Of a stretch of 64,000 nt of DNA, positions 35,219 to 46,516 are shown piece after piece. Below the pieces are notes generated by a model. It searched no databases and had not been told where the DNA came from. It worked only from the letters and a program-made list of their open reading frames with translations. The stretch lies in assembly GCA_964006375.1 (NCBI GenBank), contig OZ023267.1, forward strand, positions 87,973,906-88,037,905, written 5' to 3'. This DNA comes from Tillus elongatus (taxonomy: Eukaryota > Arthropoda > Insecta > Coleoptera > Cleridae). The position numbers and the translations under genes were made by a program. The stretch's first letter is position 1. The number at the start of each line of letters is the position of its first letter.

Positions 35219-36548
35219 ATGTTTGATTCAGTGGGTGGGGCAGAGGCAGCCCCACCCAACGTAGAGATAGCCGGTAATCAGGTAAGTGATAATAATAATT
35301 TAACTTCTGTACAAGAGATTCCTAAAGAAATAAATTTTAATGAATATATAGATCTTCAAAATAAATATAAGCCAACCGACAAGGGCCCATATTACGTGCA
35401 CATTCAACACAGAGAAAAAAATTTAGGCAGATTGTATCCTATTAGAGTTGGACACCATTTATATATTAATGAACTTTTTAAGAAATCAATAATATACATT
35501 AAAATCGTCGGATATAACAAAGTTAAAGTTATTTTCAATAATTATAGAGCTGCAAATGAAACTATTAATCATGAATTATTAATAAAAAATAATTTAATAG
35601 CTTACATTCATAAATATTATACAGAGAAAAGGGGGGTCGTTAAATTTGTAGATACTTATTTTAGTGAAGATTATCTCAAGAAGCAAATAGAGTCAAGTAA
35701 AAAGATCATGGATGTTAAACGAATGATGAAAAAAATTAAAGACGATAAAGGCGAATTTAAATTGGTTCCGCGACAGATTATTATTGTTTCGTTTTTAGGT
35801 GACTCAATTCCCAGCGAAATTAGAATAAATGGGGTAAACTTTCCAGTTGAGCCATACATTCACCCAGTGGTGCAGTGTATGAAATGTCTGAGATACGGAC
35901 ATACCACTAGAAATTACAAAAAATCAGATAGTATTTGTAAAAGATGTGGTGAAAATCGAAAGTTACTGTATTTATTGTAAATCTAATGATCATTCTACAG
36001 TGTCTAAAAATTGTCCAATATTCACTAAACAAAAAAATATTAAAAAAATTATGGCTACGCAAAATCTTTCATTTAAAGAAGCAGAAAACGTAGAAAAAAA
36101 TCCTACATACGCCAAGGTAACTACATCTAACAGATATCAGGCTTTAGATAATTTTTCTGAGTATCCTTCTTTACCGCCTCAAAGTCATTTCAAAGCAACA
36201 TACGTGCAAAAACCAATTCCGCAACTTAAATACCAGACACAAACACAACACAGTAGTATGGTCCCAAATACACAAACAATGACACAGACAAATAGTAAAA
36301 AACGTAAGGCAGCAAAACCTCTTTCTAGTACACTTCATAAGAAGGGAATTTTACCGAACCCATACAGGGACGAAATGATTGAACACAAAGAAAGAATAAT
36401 AACCGAAGTAACTAATCTTGTTTCTCATGTAGTCAAACAAATGAATCCTAACATAAGTGAGGAAAAAATAGCGGAAATTAATGTTAGATCTTCAGTTAAT
36501 GATTTTTTGAATAGTTTTATTTCATACATAGATGACGAGTCAACTTAG
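35219..36548 (+). pseudogene. I-type LINE ORF1 (Gag-like, zinc knuckles), one frameshift
   Basis: The first frame (35219-35980) encodes an RNA-recognition-like central part and the first zinc knuckle CMKCLRYGHTTRNYK, in which the last Cys is replaced by Tyr, then CKRCGEN. After a frameshift at about 35945-35960 the second frame continues with CIYCKSNDHSTVSKNC, a CX2CX4HX6C knuckle of the I/R1 type, a Gln/Thr-rich spacer and a charged C-terminus ending at 36548. The product would coat the element RNA. It overlaps the ORF2 start by 17 bp. Confidence 0.85.
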
Positions 36549-39500
36549 TGGTATAAAAATTTTGCAATGGAACGCATATTCAATTAAAGATAAAAAAAAC
36601 AACCTCAAAAATTTTTTAGCTAATAATAAAATAGATTTAGTTGTTTTAAGTGAAACATGGCTGAAGCCGTCCGATGAGAACTTCTCGTTTGGGGGTTACA
36701 GTCTAGTCAGAAAAGACCGAACAGATCGTAAAGCAGGGGGAGTGGGGATATTAGTCAGCAATGAGCTACAATTTGTCAAACTTAAAATAGATGATTTTCC
36801 CAGTGATAGGGTAGACGTATGCGCCGTTCACATACTAAATATAAACGTAAATGTAATCTCAGTATATAAGCCTCCAAATTGCAACATTAACTCTACCTCA
36901 TGGAAATTATTTTTTAATCAGTTTAAAAACAATAACACGATCATTGGTGGGGACTTCAACTGCCATCGCAGTTTATGGGAATCAATTAGAGATAGCTCTG
37001 GGGGTGTAAGTTTGGCAGAGGCCATAGACGAAGCAAACTTTGTTGTTTTAAATAACGGAACACCAACGAAAATCACACGACCGTTGGAGACGCCATCAAT
37101 GGTCGATATCACTTTTGTATCACCAAGTATTTCACGGGAATTAGATTGGGAGGTTGAAGATGACTCATTAGGGTCTGACCACTATCCCATTGTTATTTGC
37201 TTAGGTAGACAAATTTCAAAAGCAGCTAATAATCCATATAAAAAGTGGCAGGAGAAAACAGCAGATTGGACGGTATTTAGAAAGGAATTAGACAATTTAT
37301 TAAAAAACAGAATAAAAACAGACAAAGAAGAATGCATACATCTATTAAACTCCATCATCCAGGCAGCCGACTACTCCATGAAAAAAACAACTCATAAAAT
37401 AAATAGCCCGAGCCAACCAATTTGGTGGGATCAAGAGTGTTCCAATTTGGTTAAAGAAAGAAAACAGACACTCCGAGAGTACAAAATAGTCTCAAACTGG
37501 GAAAACTACATTAAATATAAACACACTGAAGCAAAAGTAAAAAGAGCGTTGAAGCAGAAAAGCCGGGATGCTTGGCGAAACTACGTCAGTAGCTTAAACA
37601 AAAACAGCTCTCTTTCAGACATTTGGAGATTCGCTAAAACCATGACAAATAAATATGCTACAAATAGTAATAAACTACCAGATAAGGAATCTGCAATTAA
37701 ATTTCTTGACGAGCTGGCATTTATAGGGATGTCAGAAGACATTGGATATTTCCAGAAAAATGATTCTTACGAAAACATGAGTGTGCCATTTACGGAAGAA
37801 GAAATGGAAAAGGCTATCAAATACACAGAAAATACAGCACCTGGCAGAGATAAGATAACCTATTGCATTATCGCTAATTTGAGTGATTTTGCTAAAAAAA
37901 AAATTGCTCAGCATTTTTAACGTGGACGAAAGGAAAATACGTCGAACATATGAAGGAAATTGTAATCTGCCTACTACTTAAAAAAGATTTAGATCCACAA
38001 AATTTAACCTCCTACAGACCTATTTCCTTAATGAGCTGCATAACAAAAACCCTAGAAAGGATGATCAAAGAGCGATTGGAATGGTACTGTGAACATCATA
38101 AAATTCTACCGTCGTCTCAATTTGGATATAGAAAGGGTCTGGGTACAATGGAAGCAGTCAGTCACTTGATCACAGGCGTACAATATGCATTTTCGGAGAA
38201 CAAATATCTTATGTGCTTGTTCCTCGACATTAGGGGTGCATATGACAGTATCAATTTAAAGTTGTTATTTGAGGAAATAAAGTCCATAGGAATTCCACAC
38301 AATGTAGGTTTAAATATAGTATCACTATACACCGAAAGAAAAATATTTGTAAGGGACAGCAATAACAACATTCACGGGCCAAGATTGATTAGACAAGGTA
38401 TACCACAAGGTTCGCTCTTGAGCCCAATACTCTTTAATATTTACACTCGGGGTATTCACGAACTGATGGATGGGACAACAAAATGTTTACAATATGCAGA
38501 TGACTTCTGCGTATACACAGCAGCCTCAACCTATTTTGAAGCTCAGTTACAACTTAGACGGTTAATAAATGTGGTGATTGGCTGGTTAAGTGAACGTCAA
38601 CTCCAAATAAGTTGTAACAAAACAGCCGTCATGTGTTTCACTAGACATAGAACCAAAATGCCAAATAGTATTCATGTCCAAACATATCAAATTAAAACAG
38701 TAGACACAAATATCTTGGCATCATTATCGACAAAAAGCTATTATGGACAGAGCATATTAGGTATGTGTTATCAAGATGCGAAAGAGGCATTAATGTGCTT
38801 AGATCCACGATTAGTCAAAAGTGGGAAGCTGATTTTAGCGTGGCTCTATTATTTTATCGTTCATTTATCAGATCCATATTAGATTATGGATGTATAGTGT
38901 ATGGTGGAACATCAAAAACCAATATGTTGAAGATAGAGCGTATTCAACTCAAATGTCTTAGAATATGCATGGGAGCCATGAAATCAACTCCCACTCATGC
39001 AATATTTGCTGAAGCTCAAGAACCACCGTATCATCTAAGATTAGAATTACTGGCGCAGAAACATACATTAAAGCTGAGAAGCAGAAATCAAGAAATGATA
39101 AATACACTACACCTACTCTTTATAGAAACACTAACCAACAAGTTTTGGGCAAAGAAGAAGAATCCTCCTCTTGTAGACGCTTACTATAATACTATAAAAT
39201 ATAAACACAATATTTCAATAAGAACAATTTCAATTAGATTTACTTCTGAATACGAGACCACCTACTATGCTCTAAATGTTGAAATTCCCAAATTTGAGAA
39301 AATCAATTAGTGGACAAAATGATTTTTGATGACATTATTAAGCAGTACCAGAATCATTTACAGGTATACACAGATGGCTCAAAGAATCGGGATGGATGTG
39401 GTGCAGCTTTCTTAACACAATTCAACGAATCCAGAAAATATAACATATGCGGGAAGGCTTCCATTTTCAGAGCTGAACTGATCGGGATCCAGAAAGCCAT

Positions 39501-40182
39501 CGAATGGGCAACAGAAAATAAGGTAGAAAAGGTTGTAATCATCAGTGATTCACAGTCGGCATTAATAGCATTAAAAAATGGTCATAAAAAGTACATTAAT
39601 AACATCATTATAGAAAAAATTAGACAGCTCTGCCATAAATATAAAAGACACTGCACAATAAAATTTTTGTGGTGCAAAGGACACTCTAACTTAACTGGAA
39701 ATGAATTGGTGGACAAAATTGCCAAAGAAGCATCAATTAAAACATCATCGCAAGAAATAGATATCCCGTTTACTGACTTCTACCCAGAAATTAGACAATA
39801 TATAAGAGCTTTATGGGAAAAAGAATGGAAACTTTATGTCCAAAAATCAAGCAACAGATATAGCTTGCTCTACCCACAATTGCCATCAGGAAATCAAATA
39901 AAAGAACTCAATTTCCCAAGAAAAATCTTAACCACGATAATTAGAATGAGATTTAAGAACTCTCCATTTTGCAACTGCGATGGAACGTCTATCTGCGACT
40001 TGGATCACGTAGTATTTTCATGTTGCAGATTCAATTCCCAACGAACTAACCTTATAAATTCTTTAAAAACAACAGTGAATATTAAATTCCCGGCAAATGT
40101 AACATACCTGCTAAGTTTACATGATAAAAATGTATTCCTATTGTTGTATAGATTCTGTAGACAAATAGATTTAATATTATAA
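36532..40182 (+). pseudogene. I-type LINE ORF2 (endonuclease, RT, RNase H), frameshifted
   Basis: Endonuclease: LQWNAYSIKDKK, VVLSETWL, GGVGILVS, IIGGDFNCHRSLW, SMVDITFVS and LGSDHYPIV are all present (36540-37200). RT: TSYRPISLMS, SQFGYRKGLGTMEAV, LFLDIRGAYDSIN (palm A), GIPQGSLLSPILFN and the intact LQYADDFCVYT catalytic block at about 38490. RNase H (39355-39760): VYTDGSKNRDGCGAAF, AELIGIQKA, ISDSQSALIAL and WCKGHSNLTGNELVD, giving the D-E-D-D set. A C-terminal Cys/His stretch (FCNCDGTSICDLDH) follows. Frame changes occur near an A run at 37895-37905, near 38705 and near 39305. Otherwise it reads like a full-length protein. Confidence 0.92.
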
Positions 40183-40757
40183 TAGAACATCATGCATACA
40201 TTTATAATAAAACTGTTAATTAGATTAAGGGTCCTACTGTCTTTCCTTTATGTGGATCCCTTCTCTCCGAGGTCCAGTCTGTCTGTCTGTGATACCTTGA
40301 AGGGCCCCTAGGCGTTAAAGTGTCCCTGTTAATCCTTATATAAATTGAAAAAAAAAACAAAAAAAAACATAAAAACAAACAAAAAACAAAAAACAAAAAC
40401 AAAAAAAAACAAATTTTTTTTTTAGAAAAAACAGCAAAAAAAAACAAATACAAAAAAAGGAAAAAAAAATTTCTTATTTATAATAAATATGTGTATATAT
40501 GTAAGTATGTATATATGTGTGTATTTACAAACTTAGTGTAAAGGAAAATGTTAAACTTTAATTATTTTAAAATATATACGTACATTTGTGTGTAGGTATG
40601 CGTAATTAAGTGTGTAAATGCTGAGATTGTATTTACGTTATTAAAAATAACAGACATAATAAAGGAAAAAATACAAATCTCAAACGAGAAGTTAAAAAAT
40701 CTGTGGCTAATGACAATTCCGTCGAGGCCACACCATCTTTTTTACCACCACCACCAC
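40183..40757 (+). other. 3' region and tail of the I-type LINE
   Basis: A-rich AAACAAAAAAC-type runs at 40347-40470, then TATGTGTGTA-type text, a short GC-richer end (CCGTCGAGGCCACACC) and a (ACC)n tail at 40744-40757 abutting the target duplicate. The element ends in a trinucleotide tail rather than poly-A. Confidence 0.7.
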
Positions 40758-40770
40758 CAATCAGCTTTGA
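40758..40770. repeat. 13-bp target-site duplication, right copy
   Basis: CAATCAGCTTTGA follows the ACCACCACC tail of the LINE, and the interrupted older LINE frame resumes here. Confidence 0.92.
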
Positions 40771-41041
40771 GTACATTTATGTGAGCTTTCCAGTTAAGCT
40801 TTGAATCAAAGGTTATTCCTAGAGATTTGTGCTTTGTAACCTTTTGTAGAATCATTCCCCGTAGCTTGAGAGTGTGAGTAACTGAATGGTTTTTCTTTTT
40901 CGAAAAAATTATAAACTTCGATTTGGAACAGAAGAAGTTCAATCCATTGTTATCAGACCATTTCTCCAATTTATCGATAGTCCTCTGAATTAGATTACAT
41001 GTTGATAAGCTATTTTTACCTCTGCAGTATATGACTAGATC

Positions 41042-41771
41042 GTCAGCATACAAAGCACTCTTTACAGGACTACTTATTGATTGAAGAATATCACTTATTG
41101 CAACATTAAAGAGAGTTGGACTTAAGACTGATGAACCTGGGGAACTCCATTTTTTAGATCATATGAATCAGATAAAGTGTTGTTAGTTTTCACTTTAAAA
41201 GTTCTTTTACTAAGAAAATTATCTATAAACATTAATATATTACCTTTAATTCCCCATTTGGTTAATTTTTGTACAACTCCATATCTCCAGACTGAGTCGA
41301 ATGCATGTTTGATATCAAAGAAAACAGCCACGAGTTGCTAATGATTTAAGAAGGCATCAAGAATTTAAGATTTAAGACACATGAGATTATCTAACGTGCT
41401 GCGATTGTCAGCATACAAAGCACTCTTTACAGGACTACTTATTGATTGAAGAATATCACTTATTGAAACATTAAAGAGAGTTGGACTTAAGACTGATCCC
41501 TGGGGAACTCCATTTTTTAGATCATATGAATCAGATAAAGAGTTGTTACTTTTCACTTTAAAAGTTATTTTACTAAGAAAATTCTCTATAAACATTAATA
41601 TATTACCTTTAATTCCCCATTTGGTTAATTTTTGTACAACTCCATATCTCCAGACTGAGTCGAATGCATGTTTGATATCAAAGAAAACAGCCACGAGTTG
41701 CTGATGATTTGAGAAGGCGTCAAGAATTTCAGATTTAAGACACATAAGATTATCTAACGTGCTGCGATTGG
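41042..41771 (-). repeat. 365-bp tandem duplication inside the older LINE
   Basis: GTCAGCATACAAAGCACTCT occurs at 41042 and again at 41407; AACGTGCTGCGATTG occurs at 41392 and 41757. The two 365-bp units (41042-41406 and 41407-41771) differ by scattered substitutions and one small indel near 41138. They duplicate RT palm A to YAD. Confidence 0.9.
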
Positions 41772-42775
41772 ATAGGAATGCAGATTGATGTTGATCGAGA
41801 TAATTGTTGTGTTCTATAAACCAAAGTAATCTTCGATTAACCATCTTTTCAAGTAGTTTACAAACTGTACAGGTTAGAGAAATGGGTCTATAACTGTTGG
41901 CATCCAGTTTAGATTTGCCTGGTTTGAGAGTGGGTAAGGTGATGGCTGTCTCCATATGGTTGGAAAAACTTGTTGCCATATTATGTTATATATATTTAAA
42001 AGTACTTCTAGTTGTAATTGTTTTAAGAATCCTGAGATATCGTCTGGTCCAGCTGTGGAATCATGGGTAGATTTAAGAGCTGATTTTAGTTCACAAATAG
42101 AAAACGGTGCATTTAATGGGGATGCATTATCTGATCTATCATAACGCTGATCCTTAGCTTCAATTTGATTTCGGTGAACTTTAAATTTGTTTGTATAATT
42201 GGTGTCACTAGAATTTTAAAACATAGTTTCTGCTAAGTTATTGACAATGTCTGAAGTGTTGGTGATTAAATTTTGGCTGGAATCGTTAAATCTGTAATGC
42301 TACAACTTTTGTGGACACCTCTAAAGCTTCTAACTTTATTCCATACTTCCTTGACAGGTGTTTGACCACTTAATGTTGAAACGTATAATCTCCATGAATC
42401 TTTCTTCGATTTCTTAATTATTCTCCTCATATTCGATCTTAGTTTTTTGTACTCAACCAGATTTTCGACACTGTTTGACTGCTTCAGCACATTTATCATT
42501 CCACCAGGGATTATTTCTGCCAGAAAAACTGTTTTTAGTTTTACCTATTGATATTTCAGCAGCTCTTATATGTATGGTTATATATATGGTTAAATTTTTT
42601 AACTGTTTCATTAATATCACCGAAATTTTAAAGTTTCCAGTAATTCGTGCTTGAAAATTATGCCAATTTGTAGATTTTATTTTCCATTTTATACTGGGAG
42701 AAGCAGTAGTATTGTTTTTGCCAACTGTAATTTTGCTATCAAAATTGAAAGAAAAGTTTTTGTGATGCTCAGTCT

Positions 42776-42845
42776 GCAACGGATATTATCTGGGAGGTTC
42801 TTCCAGATCTCTACGATAGCGATCATTACCCTATATAATATGTTG
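42776..42845 (+). mobile_element. Inverted 5' scrap of the older LINE (twin-priming type)
   Basis: Directly after the minus-strand LINE, the + strand encodes TDIIWEVLPDLYDSDHYPI, the end of an APE endonuclease with its Ser-Asp-His block. That is the piece expected just upstream of the minus-strand segment but in inverse orientation, the signature of 5' inversion during target-primed reverse transcription. Confidence 0.65.
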
Positions 42846-43140
42846 TATTAAGTAATTTGGAAGGTTACGAGTTGGTTACAAAAATATTATAAAGTTTTCT
42901 ATTTTTTTTTATGTAAAGAAGGGTGACATATATTTAATATTCTATTTTTTAAACGTTAATTGTAGTTTTAAATAAATGATCTGATTGAAAATTAATATAC
43001 CTTTGAGAGTTACTTGGTTTTATATACCAATCCAAAAGTATGTTTTTATGGTTGTTCTAGGAATGGTACACTGTTATCTGTTTTTTTAATATAAATGTAA
43101 TAAATTGGTTTTAAGAATTAAAAACATCCAAAATGTGTGT
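42846..43140. other. AT-rich spacer
   Basis: Nothing recognised. Confidence 0.3.
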
Positions 43141-43144
43141 TGTT

Positions 43145-43740
43145 GAAAGTAGGTAGTAGCCTGTTCTGAGACCACCACCACCCACCACCCAAGCGCAGTG
43201 ACATCACAGTGACGTAACAAGATGGTGGACCAATAGGAGTCTAACCTGAGACGACGTCATCCAAGATGGCGGCAGTCGAACGCGATAATTCAAAAAATTT
43301 AAATATTAAACAACGGGTGGCACCACTTGTCAAAATAAAAGACCTGTGATTTTGATTTTTATGAAAATGACGTATGTAAGGATGGTAGTTGGCGCATGCG
43401 CAAAACAACTTTTTTGTCAAGCGGTGCAGAGGCATAGTGTGACACCAGTGTCATGGTAATCGTCTCGCAGAGTATAATTCGAAAATAACATCTGCCGCTG
43501 CCGGTGGTGGTGGCAGGGGCATTGGGGCGCTGCAAAAACCAACTTTTTTATTAAGCGGTGTAGAGGTATAATGTTTGGTGTCATAGTAATCGTCTCGATG
43601 AGTAGAATTCAAAAAGAGCATCGGTCGTCGAGGCGGCGGTGGGTGTGGCGAGGGCTGCGCAAACCAACTTTCTTAGTTTTCGGCTTAAATGCTCGGTGTT
43701 TGGTGTCATTCTTCTCGACCTGATTTATAGTATAACATCT
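43145..43740. repeat. GC-rich repeats upstream of viral locus B
   Basis: Three diverged copies of a unit of about 130-150 bp: CAACTTTTTTGTCAAGCGGT, GCAGAGGCATAGTGT, GGTGTCATAGTAATCGTCTC and a GGCGGTGGTGG-like block (near 43405, 43540 and 43670). To the left are GTGACATCACAGTGACGTAAC and GACGACGTCATCCAAGATGG, CRE-like TGACGTCA-type boxes. Locus A has GATGACATCATC boxes in the equivalent place. It is probably viral non-coding/promoter DNA. Confidence 0.55.
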
Positions 43741-43917
43741 GGGTAAACAAACAGCTGACGTTGCGGTTTTGCAAGTCTAACCACGATTGGAATAGAAGCA
43801 ATCGAAAAATGTTGTGGTACGGAGCTAACAGTAGAATATCTAACGAAGCGAGTGTTAAAGCTGGTGTTGAAATTTCAAACATATATAGACGAATGTGATT
43901 CAGAAGGTGAAGACTTT

Positions 43918-44100
43918 TAAAGCAAACATCAACTTGACTTATGTGATGTATACTTAGACGGCTACTGTTCTTCGCATTGTCTTACACTCAATACGCTCCA
44001 GGAGCTCCTCTAAGCAAACCATTCTTTAAATGTCTACCTAAAGAAGCCCAATGCCAGTATAGAAATTATTATAGAGAGAACCATGAGGTATCGCAATAGA
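43918..44100 (+). pseudogene. Locus B family X copy (broken)
   Basis: Read in two frames, this short segment carries the family X block: DLCDVYLDGYCSS, then PGAPLSKPFFKCLPKEA and QYRNYYRE, the third copy in the window (others at 11.35 and 11.69 kb). It ends at an in-frame stop near 44100. The function is unknown. Confidence 0.55.
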
Positions 44101-44241
44101 TTTTTAAAGTTTACACAGAAACCCAACAGGAAATACAACCAACGATAGTTCATGAAGAGGAGGAAGGGGGCAGCGCAACCTATTTAACAACAAGCCGTGC
44201 AGCAATAAGGTCAGTTAAAATCGCAACGTTGAAGCTACTCG

Positions 44242-44505
44242 GTGTCCTTTGTTAAAGAAAGACTAGAATATGTGAAACAGACACAATTTGCGTGGACCTA
44301 TGATTGTTTTCTCCGTGACATTGTTCAAGCACTGAGAGATCTCTGTATTCCAGATATTACTTCAGCACAAACCATCCGAGTAATAAGAGCACTGCTCAAC
44401 AGCACATCTCCCACATTCAAATATTACATGTCCGAGTGCTTACACTACGCCCAAAACCAAGTGGTGATTGATATAGCTAACCACAACAATGCCCCCTTCT
44501 CTTAA
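44242..44505 (+). pseudogene. Locus B family Y copy (FAWTYxCF protein), N-terminally incomplete
   Basis: An 87-codon frame: ERLEYVKQTQFAWTYDCFLR, IVQALRDL and AQTIRVIRALLNSTSPTF, clearly related to locus A 12094-12423 (FAWTYxCF, IVQxLxDL). It extends about 45 residues beyond the locus A copy, to CLHYAQNQVVIDIANHNNAP. The N-terminal half is missing or out of frame. It lies on the same strand as, and upstream of, the polymerase-like gene. Confidence 0.55.
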
Positions 44506-44579
44506 GAGAAGTTTTATCAGCCTGGTAGCTCTATGTCAAAATATTATTTTATATTTACAAAGCACCAAATATAGCAGAA

Positions 44580-44852
44580 GTGAGAATTTGTTTCGATGAA
44601 GATGATTGCATAAAATGGTCTGGTCTTCCAACAACATACCTAAATAACGATGAGCTCATTCAACTTTCAATGTACAACATGTCGTCCAAAGCCAATATTG
44701 ATATGGTTCATTATAAACTTATGTTTCTGTTTGATGATGGTACCTGTGGCGAAACACCTGACTGGAGAACTCTTGCGTTAACAGATTCTTATATCTGTTT
44801 ACATCAAATTACATTTTTATATTTACATCAGCTGGTTTTCTTGTATGTGTAA
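44580..44852 (+). CDS. Unrecognised 90-codon ORF in locus B
   Basis: It begins RICFDEDDCIKWSGLPTTYL (after the first Met) and continues with a balanced composition to about residue 70, then degrades into a hydrophobic low-complexity tail before the (TA)n. No family recognised. Its position between family Y and the polymerase-like gene suggests an early viral gene or a fragment. Confidence 0.4.
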   Translation: MRICFDEDDCIKWSGLPTTYLNNDELIQLSMYNMSSKANIDMVHYKLMFLFDDGTCGETPDWRTLALTDSYICLHQITFLYLHQLVFLYV

Positions 44853-44904
44853 CTATATTTATGTTAATATATTTTTTTATTATTATCTCAATCACCAGTG
44901 TTAA

Positions 44905-44907
<3 letters not shown>

Positions 44908-44968
<61 letters not shown>
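44908..44968. repeat. (TA)n microsatellite 9
   Basis: About 30 TA units between two locus B genes. Confidence 0.97.
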
Positions 44969-44971
<3 letters not shown>

Positions 44972-45030
44972 GAAATATGTTTTATTTTAGTAGCAACCTT
45001 CATTGGGATAAGATTTCACAAAGAAAATAA

Positions 45031-45860
45031 TATGAGATATTGTCAATCGTGTTCATTACATGTAAAAAGTAGCAAGTTATCTGGACACCTGCGCAGTGAA
45101 GTCCACAAATCAAAAGTATGTGGGCCGTGGGAAGTTGAGAAGGTACATATGTTAACTCAAGCTTCCAAAAATAGAATGGCTACTTATCGTATTAATATGA
45201 ATGGTAACAACATAGAAGAATCCGTGAGAAGCGAGAAACATGTGTTGTTTCAACTAATTGAAACTGCTTTAGCTAAACATTATACAAATACTCATACTCA
45301 TACTCATTTATTAGTGGTCAAAATCATACATTATGCCTTACAGAGAAGCTGTGCTTGTGCTTGTGTCAACATAATTTTGTCAAAATCCTCAAATAATTCA
45401 ACTGTCAAAACAATTTTATTTTAATGTCATTTTCTGAATGATCGATCTTGCTTTTTCTTCCCTTTCTTCTTCCACAAACATTTCGATCGCCGTTATAAAG
45501 ATTTATCTTTACTCTCACCTCACTATTCTCTTTATTTCAACCAAACCTTCTTAAAAAACATATTTCAGTAGCACAGAAATTTTGACATTTTACATGAAAA
45601 ATAACAAAACATGTAAACATAAAATAAACTTCGAATTGTTTGGGGTTTATGTGCTCCAAAATCAGAACAGAAAAGAAATAAAGTCTTTTAATACTAAAAA
45701 CAAAATCGTTAGTTACAACGAATTTTGAAAATATATATCAGGAATTCACTGAGGAAATTTATACAAAATCTTTGTAGTTTCCAGAAGCCGACAGTGAATG
45801 GATGCTAGAGCGATTAATGTGGTTGGAGATAAATATTAATAAATGCAGTTTAAAGTAGGA
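45031..45860 (+). pseudogene. Viral-type gene with N-terminal zinc finger, likely protein-primed DNA polymerase B N-terminus (truncated)
   Basis: The frame starts with a C2H2-like finger (CQSC ... HLRSEVH), then ASKNRMATYRIN. Further on, after frameshifts and a CAT/CA-rich patch at 45.29 kb, the + strand encodes KINFELFGVYVLQ and EIKSFNTKNKI (about 45.62-45.71 kb). This order (finger, SxFKxRxxxYR, then ELFGxY and EKSFxTKN) is what I know from the N-terminal part of large family-B polymerases in arthropod adintovirus/Maverick-like elements. The exonuclease and polymerase motifs are absent because the gene stops at about 45.86 kb where the convergent minus genes begin. Naming it PolB is inference. 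Confidence 0.55.
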
Positions 45861-45891
45861 AATAAAAAACATATAATTTACAACGTTTGTT

Positions 45892-46378
45892 TTATTTAGG
45901 TAACAAGTGTACAAGATAAGCAAATAATGTTACACAATTATTAATACTACAAATACATTTTCTATTATTAAATCTAACTGCGTGTCCCATACATAGCGGA
46001 GTAACTGCTACAAGCTTTGAACAGCCTTCATCGTTGTCCAAAATTATAACATCCACGCTGTAACTACATTTCAATAGAATATCGGTAACAAGCCTTTTCT
46101 TGATGACACCTTTCACGTAAACTCTCTCCACCAGCTGTTCAATAATATGGTTTTGGATTATCTTGGGTAATTCTTCTACCACAATCATAATCATTGCAAT
46201 GGTGATTTCCTTGCAGAAATTTGATTTGTTTAACTATATCAGCATTCAATAAACTTTGTGGTTTCGGTGGCTTAAACATATAATGAGCAGTTTGATAACC
46301 GTCATATACTAATAATTCTTTAGGTGTATACTCTGGCACACAGAAACCTTGTGTATCTATGACGACGAGCTTCATCTT
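45892..46378 (-). pseudogene. Viral-locus gene of unknown function (VIDTQGF protein), one frameshift
   Basis: It starts MKLVVIDTQGFCVPEYTPKE and continues HYMFKPPKP and QIKFLQGNHH. A frameshift near 46170-46190 leads into the second frame (LVERVYVKGVIKK, LDNDEGCSKL), ending at 45892 after a Cys-rich FNNRKCICSINNC. I recognise the overall pattern as a small conserved protein recurrent beside capsid-like genes in arthropod viral relics, with no known function. It is the last gene of the minus-strand series. Confidence 0.5.
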
Positions 46379-46516
46379 GAAACTGCTGCACATACCAATT
46401 AACATTCACATTATATAGCGTACGATGTTGTAAAGTGGAACGTACTCGATGATGCAATTATATATAATTACACAATAGCATTTTGTATGATCGGGAAAAT
46501 TGTTACTACTGTTAAT
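46379..46516. other. Spacer between virion-side genes
   Basis: Short AT-rich gap; nothing recognised. Confidence 0.3.

Larger units (their letters stand above)
35035..40757 (+). mobile_element. Full-length I-type LINE retrotransposon
   Basis: A 5.72-kb non-LTR element with a 5' region, ORF1 (nucleic-acid-binding Gag-like), ORF2 (APE endonuclease, RT, RNase H), an A-rich 3' region and a short (ACC)n tail, bounded by a 13-bp target duplication. The domain order EN-RT-RNase H places it in the I group. It moves by target-primed reverse transcription. It sits inside an older LINE. Frameshifts in ORF1 (one) and ORF2 (at least three) make it currently non-autonomous, but all catalytic motifs read clean, so the insertion is young. 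Confidence 0.93.
40758..42779 (-). mobile_element. Older I-type LINE, 5' part (endonuclease C-term and RT)
   Basis: The minus strand, from high to low coordinate, encodes the end of the endonuclease/linker (PWWNDKCAEAV, YVSTLSGQTPVKEVWNK), RT finger (LDANSYRPISLTCTVCKLLEK), HQSAFLSNRSTLDNL, palm A VAVFFDIKHAFDSVW, GVPQGSVLSPTLFNV, a YAD catalytic block (MYADDLVIYC is seen in the distal copy) and LGITFDSKLNWKAHIN. A 365-bp segment covering palm A through YAD is tandemly duplicated. It resumes in frame at 35034 beyond the inserted I-type LINE. It is dead. Confidence 0.88.
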
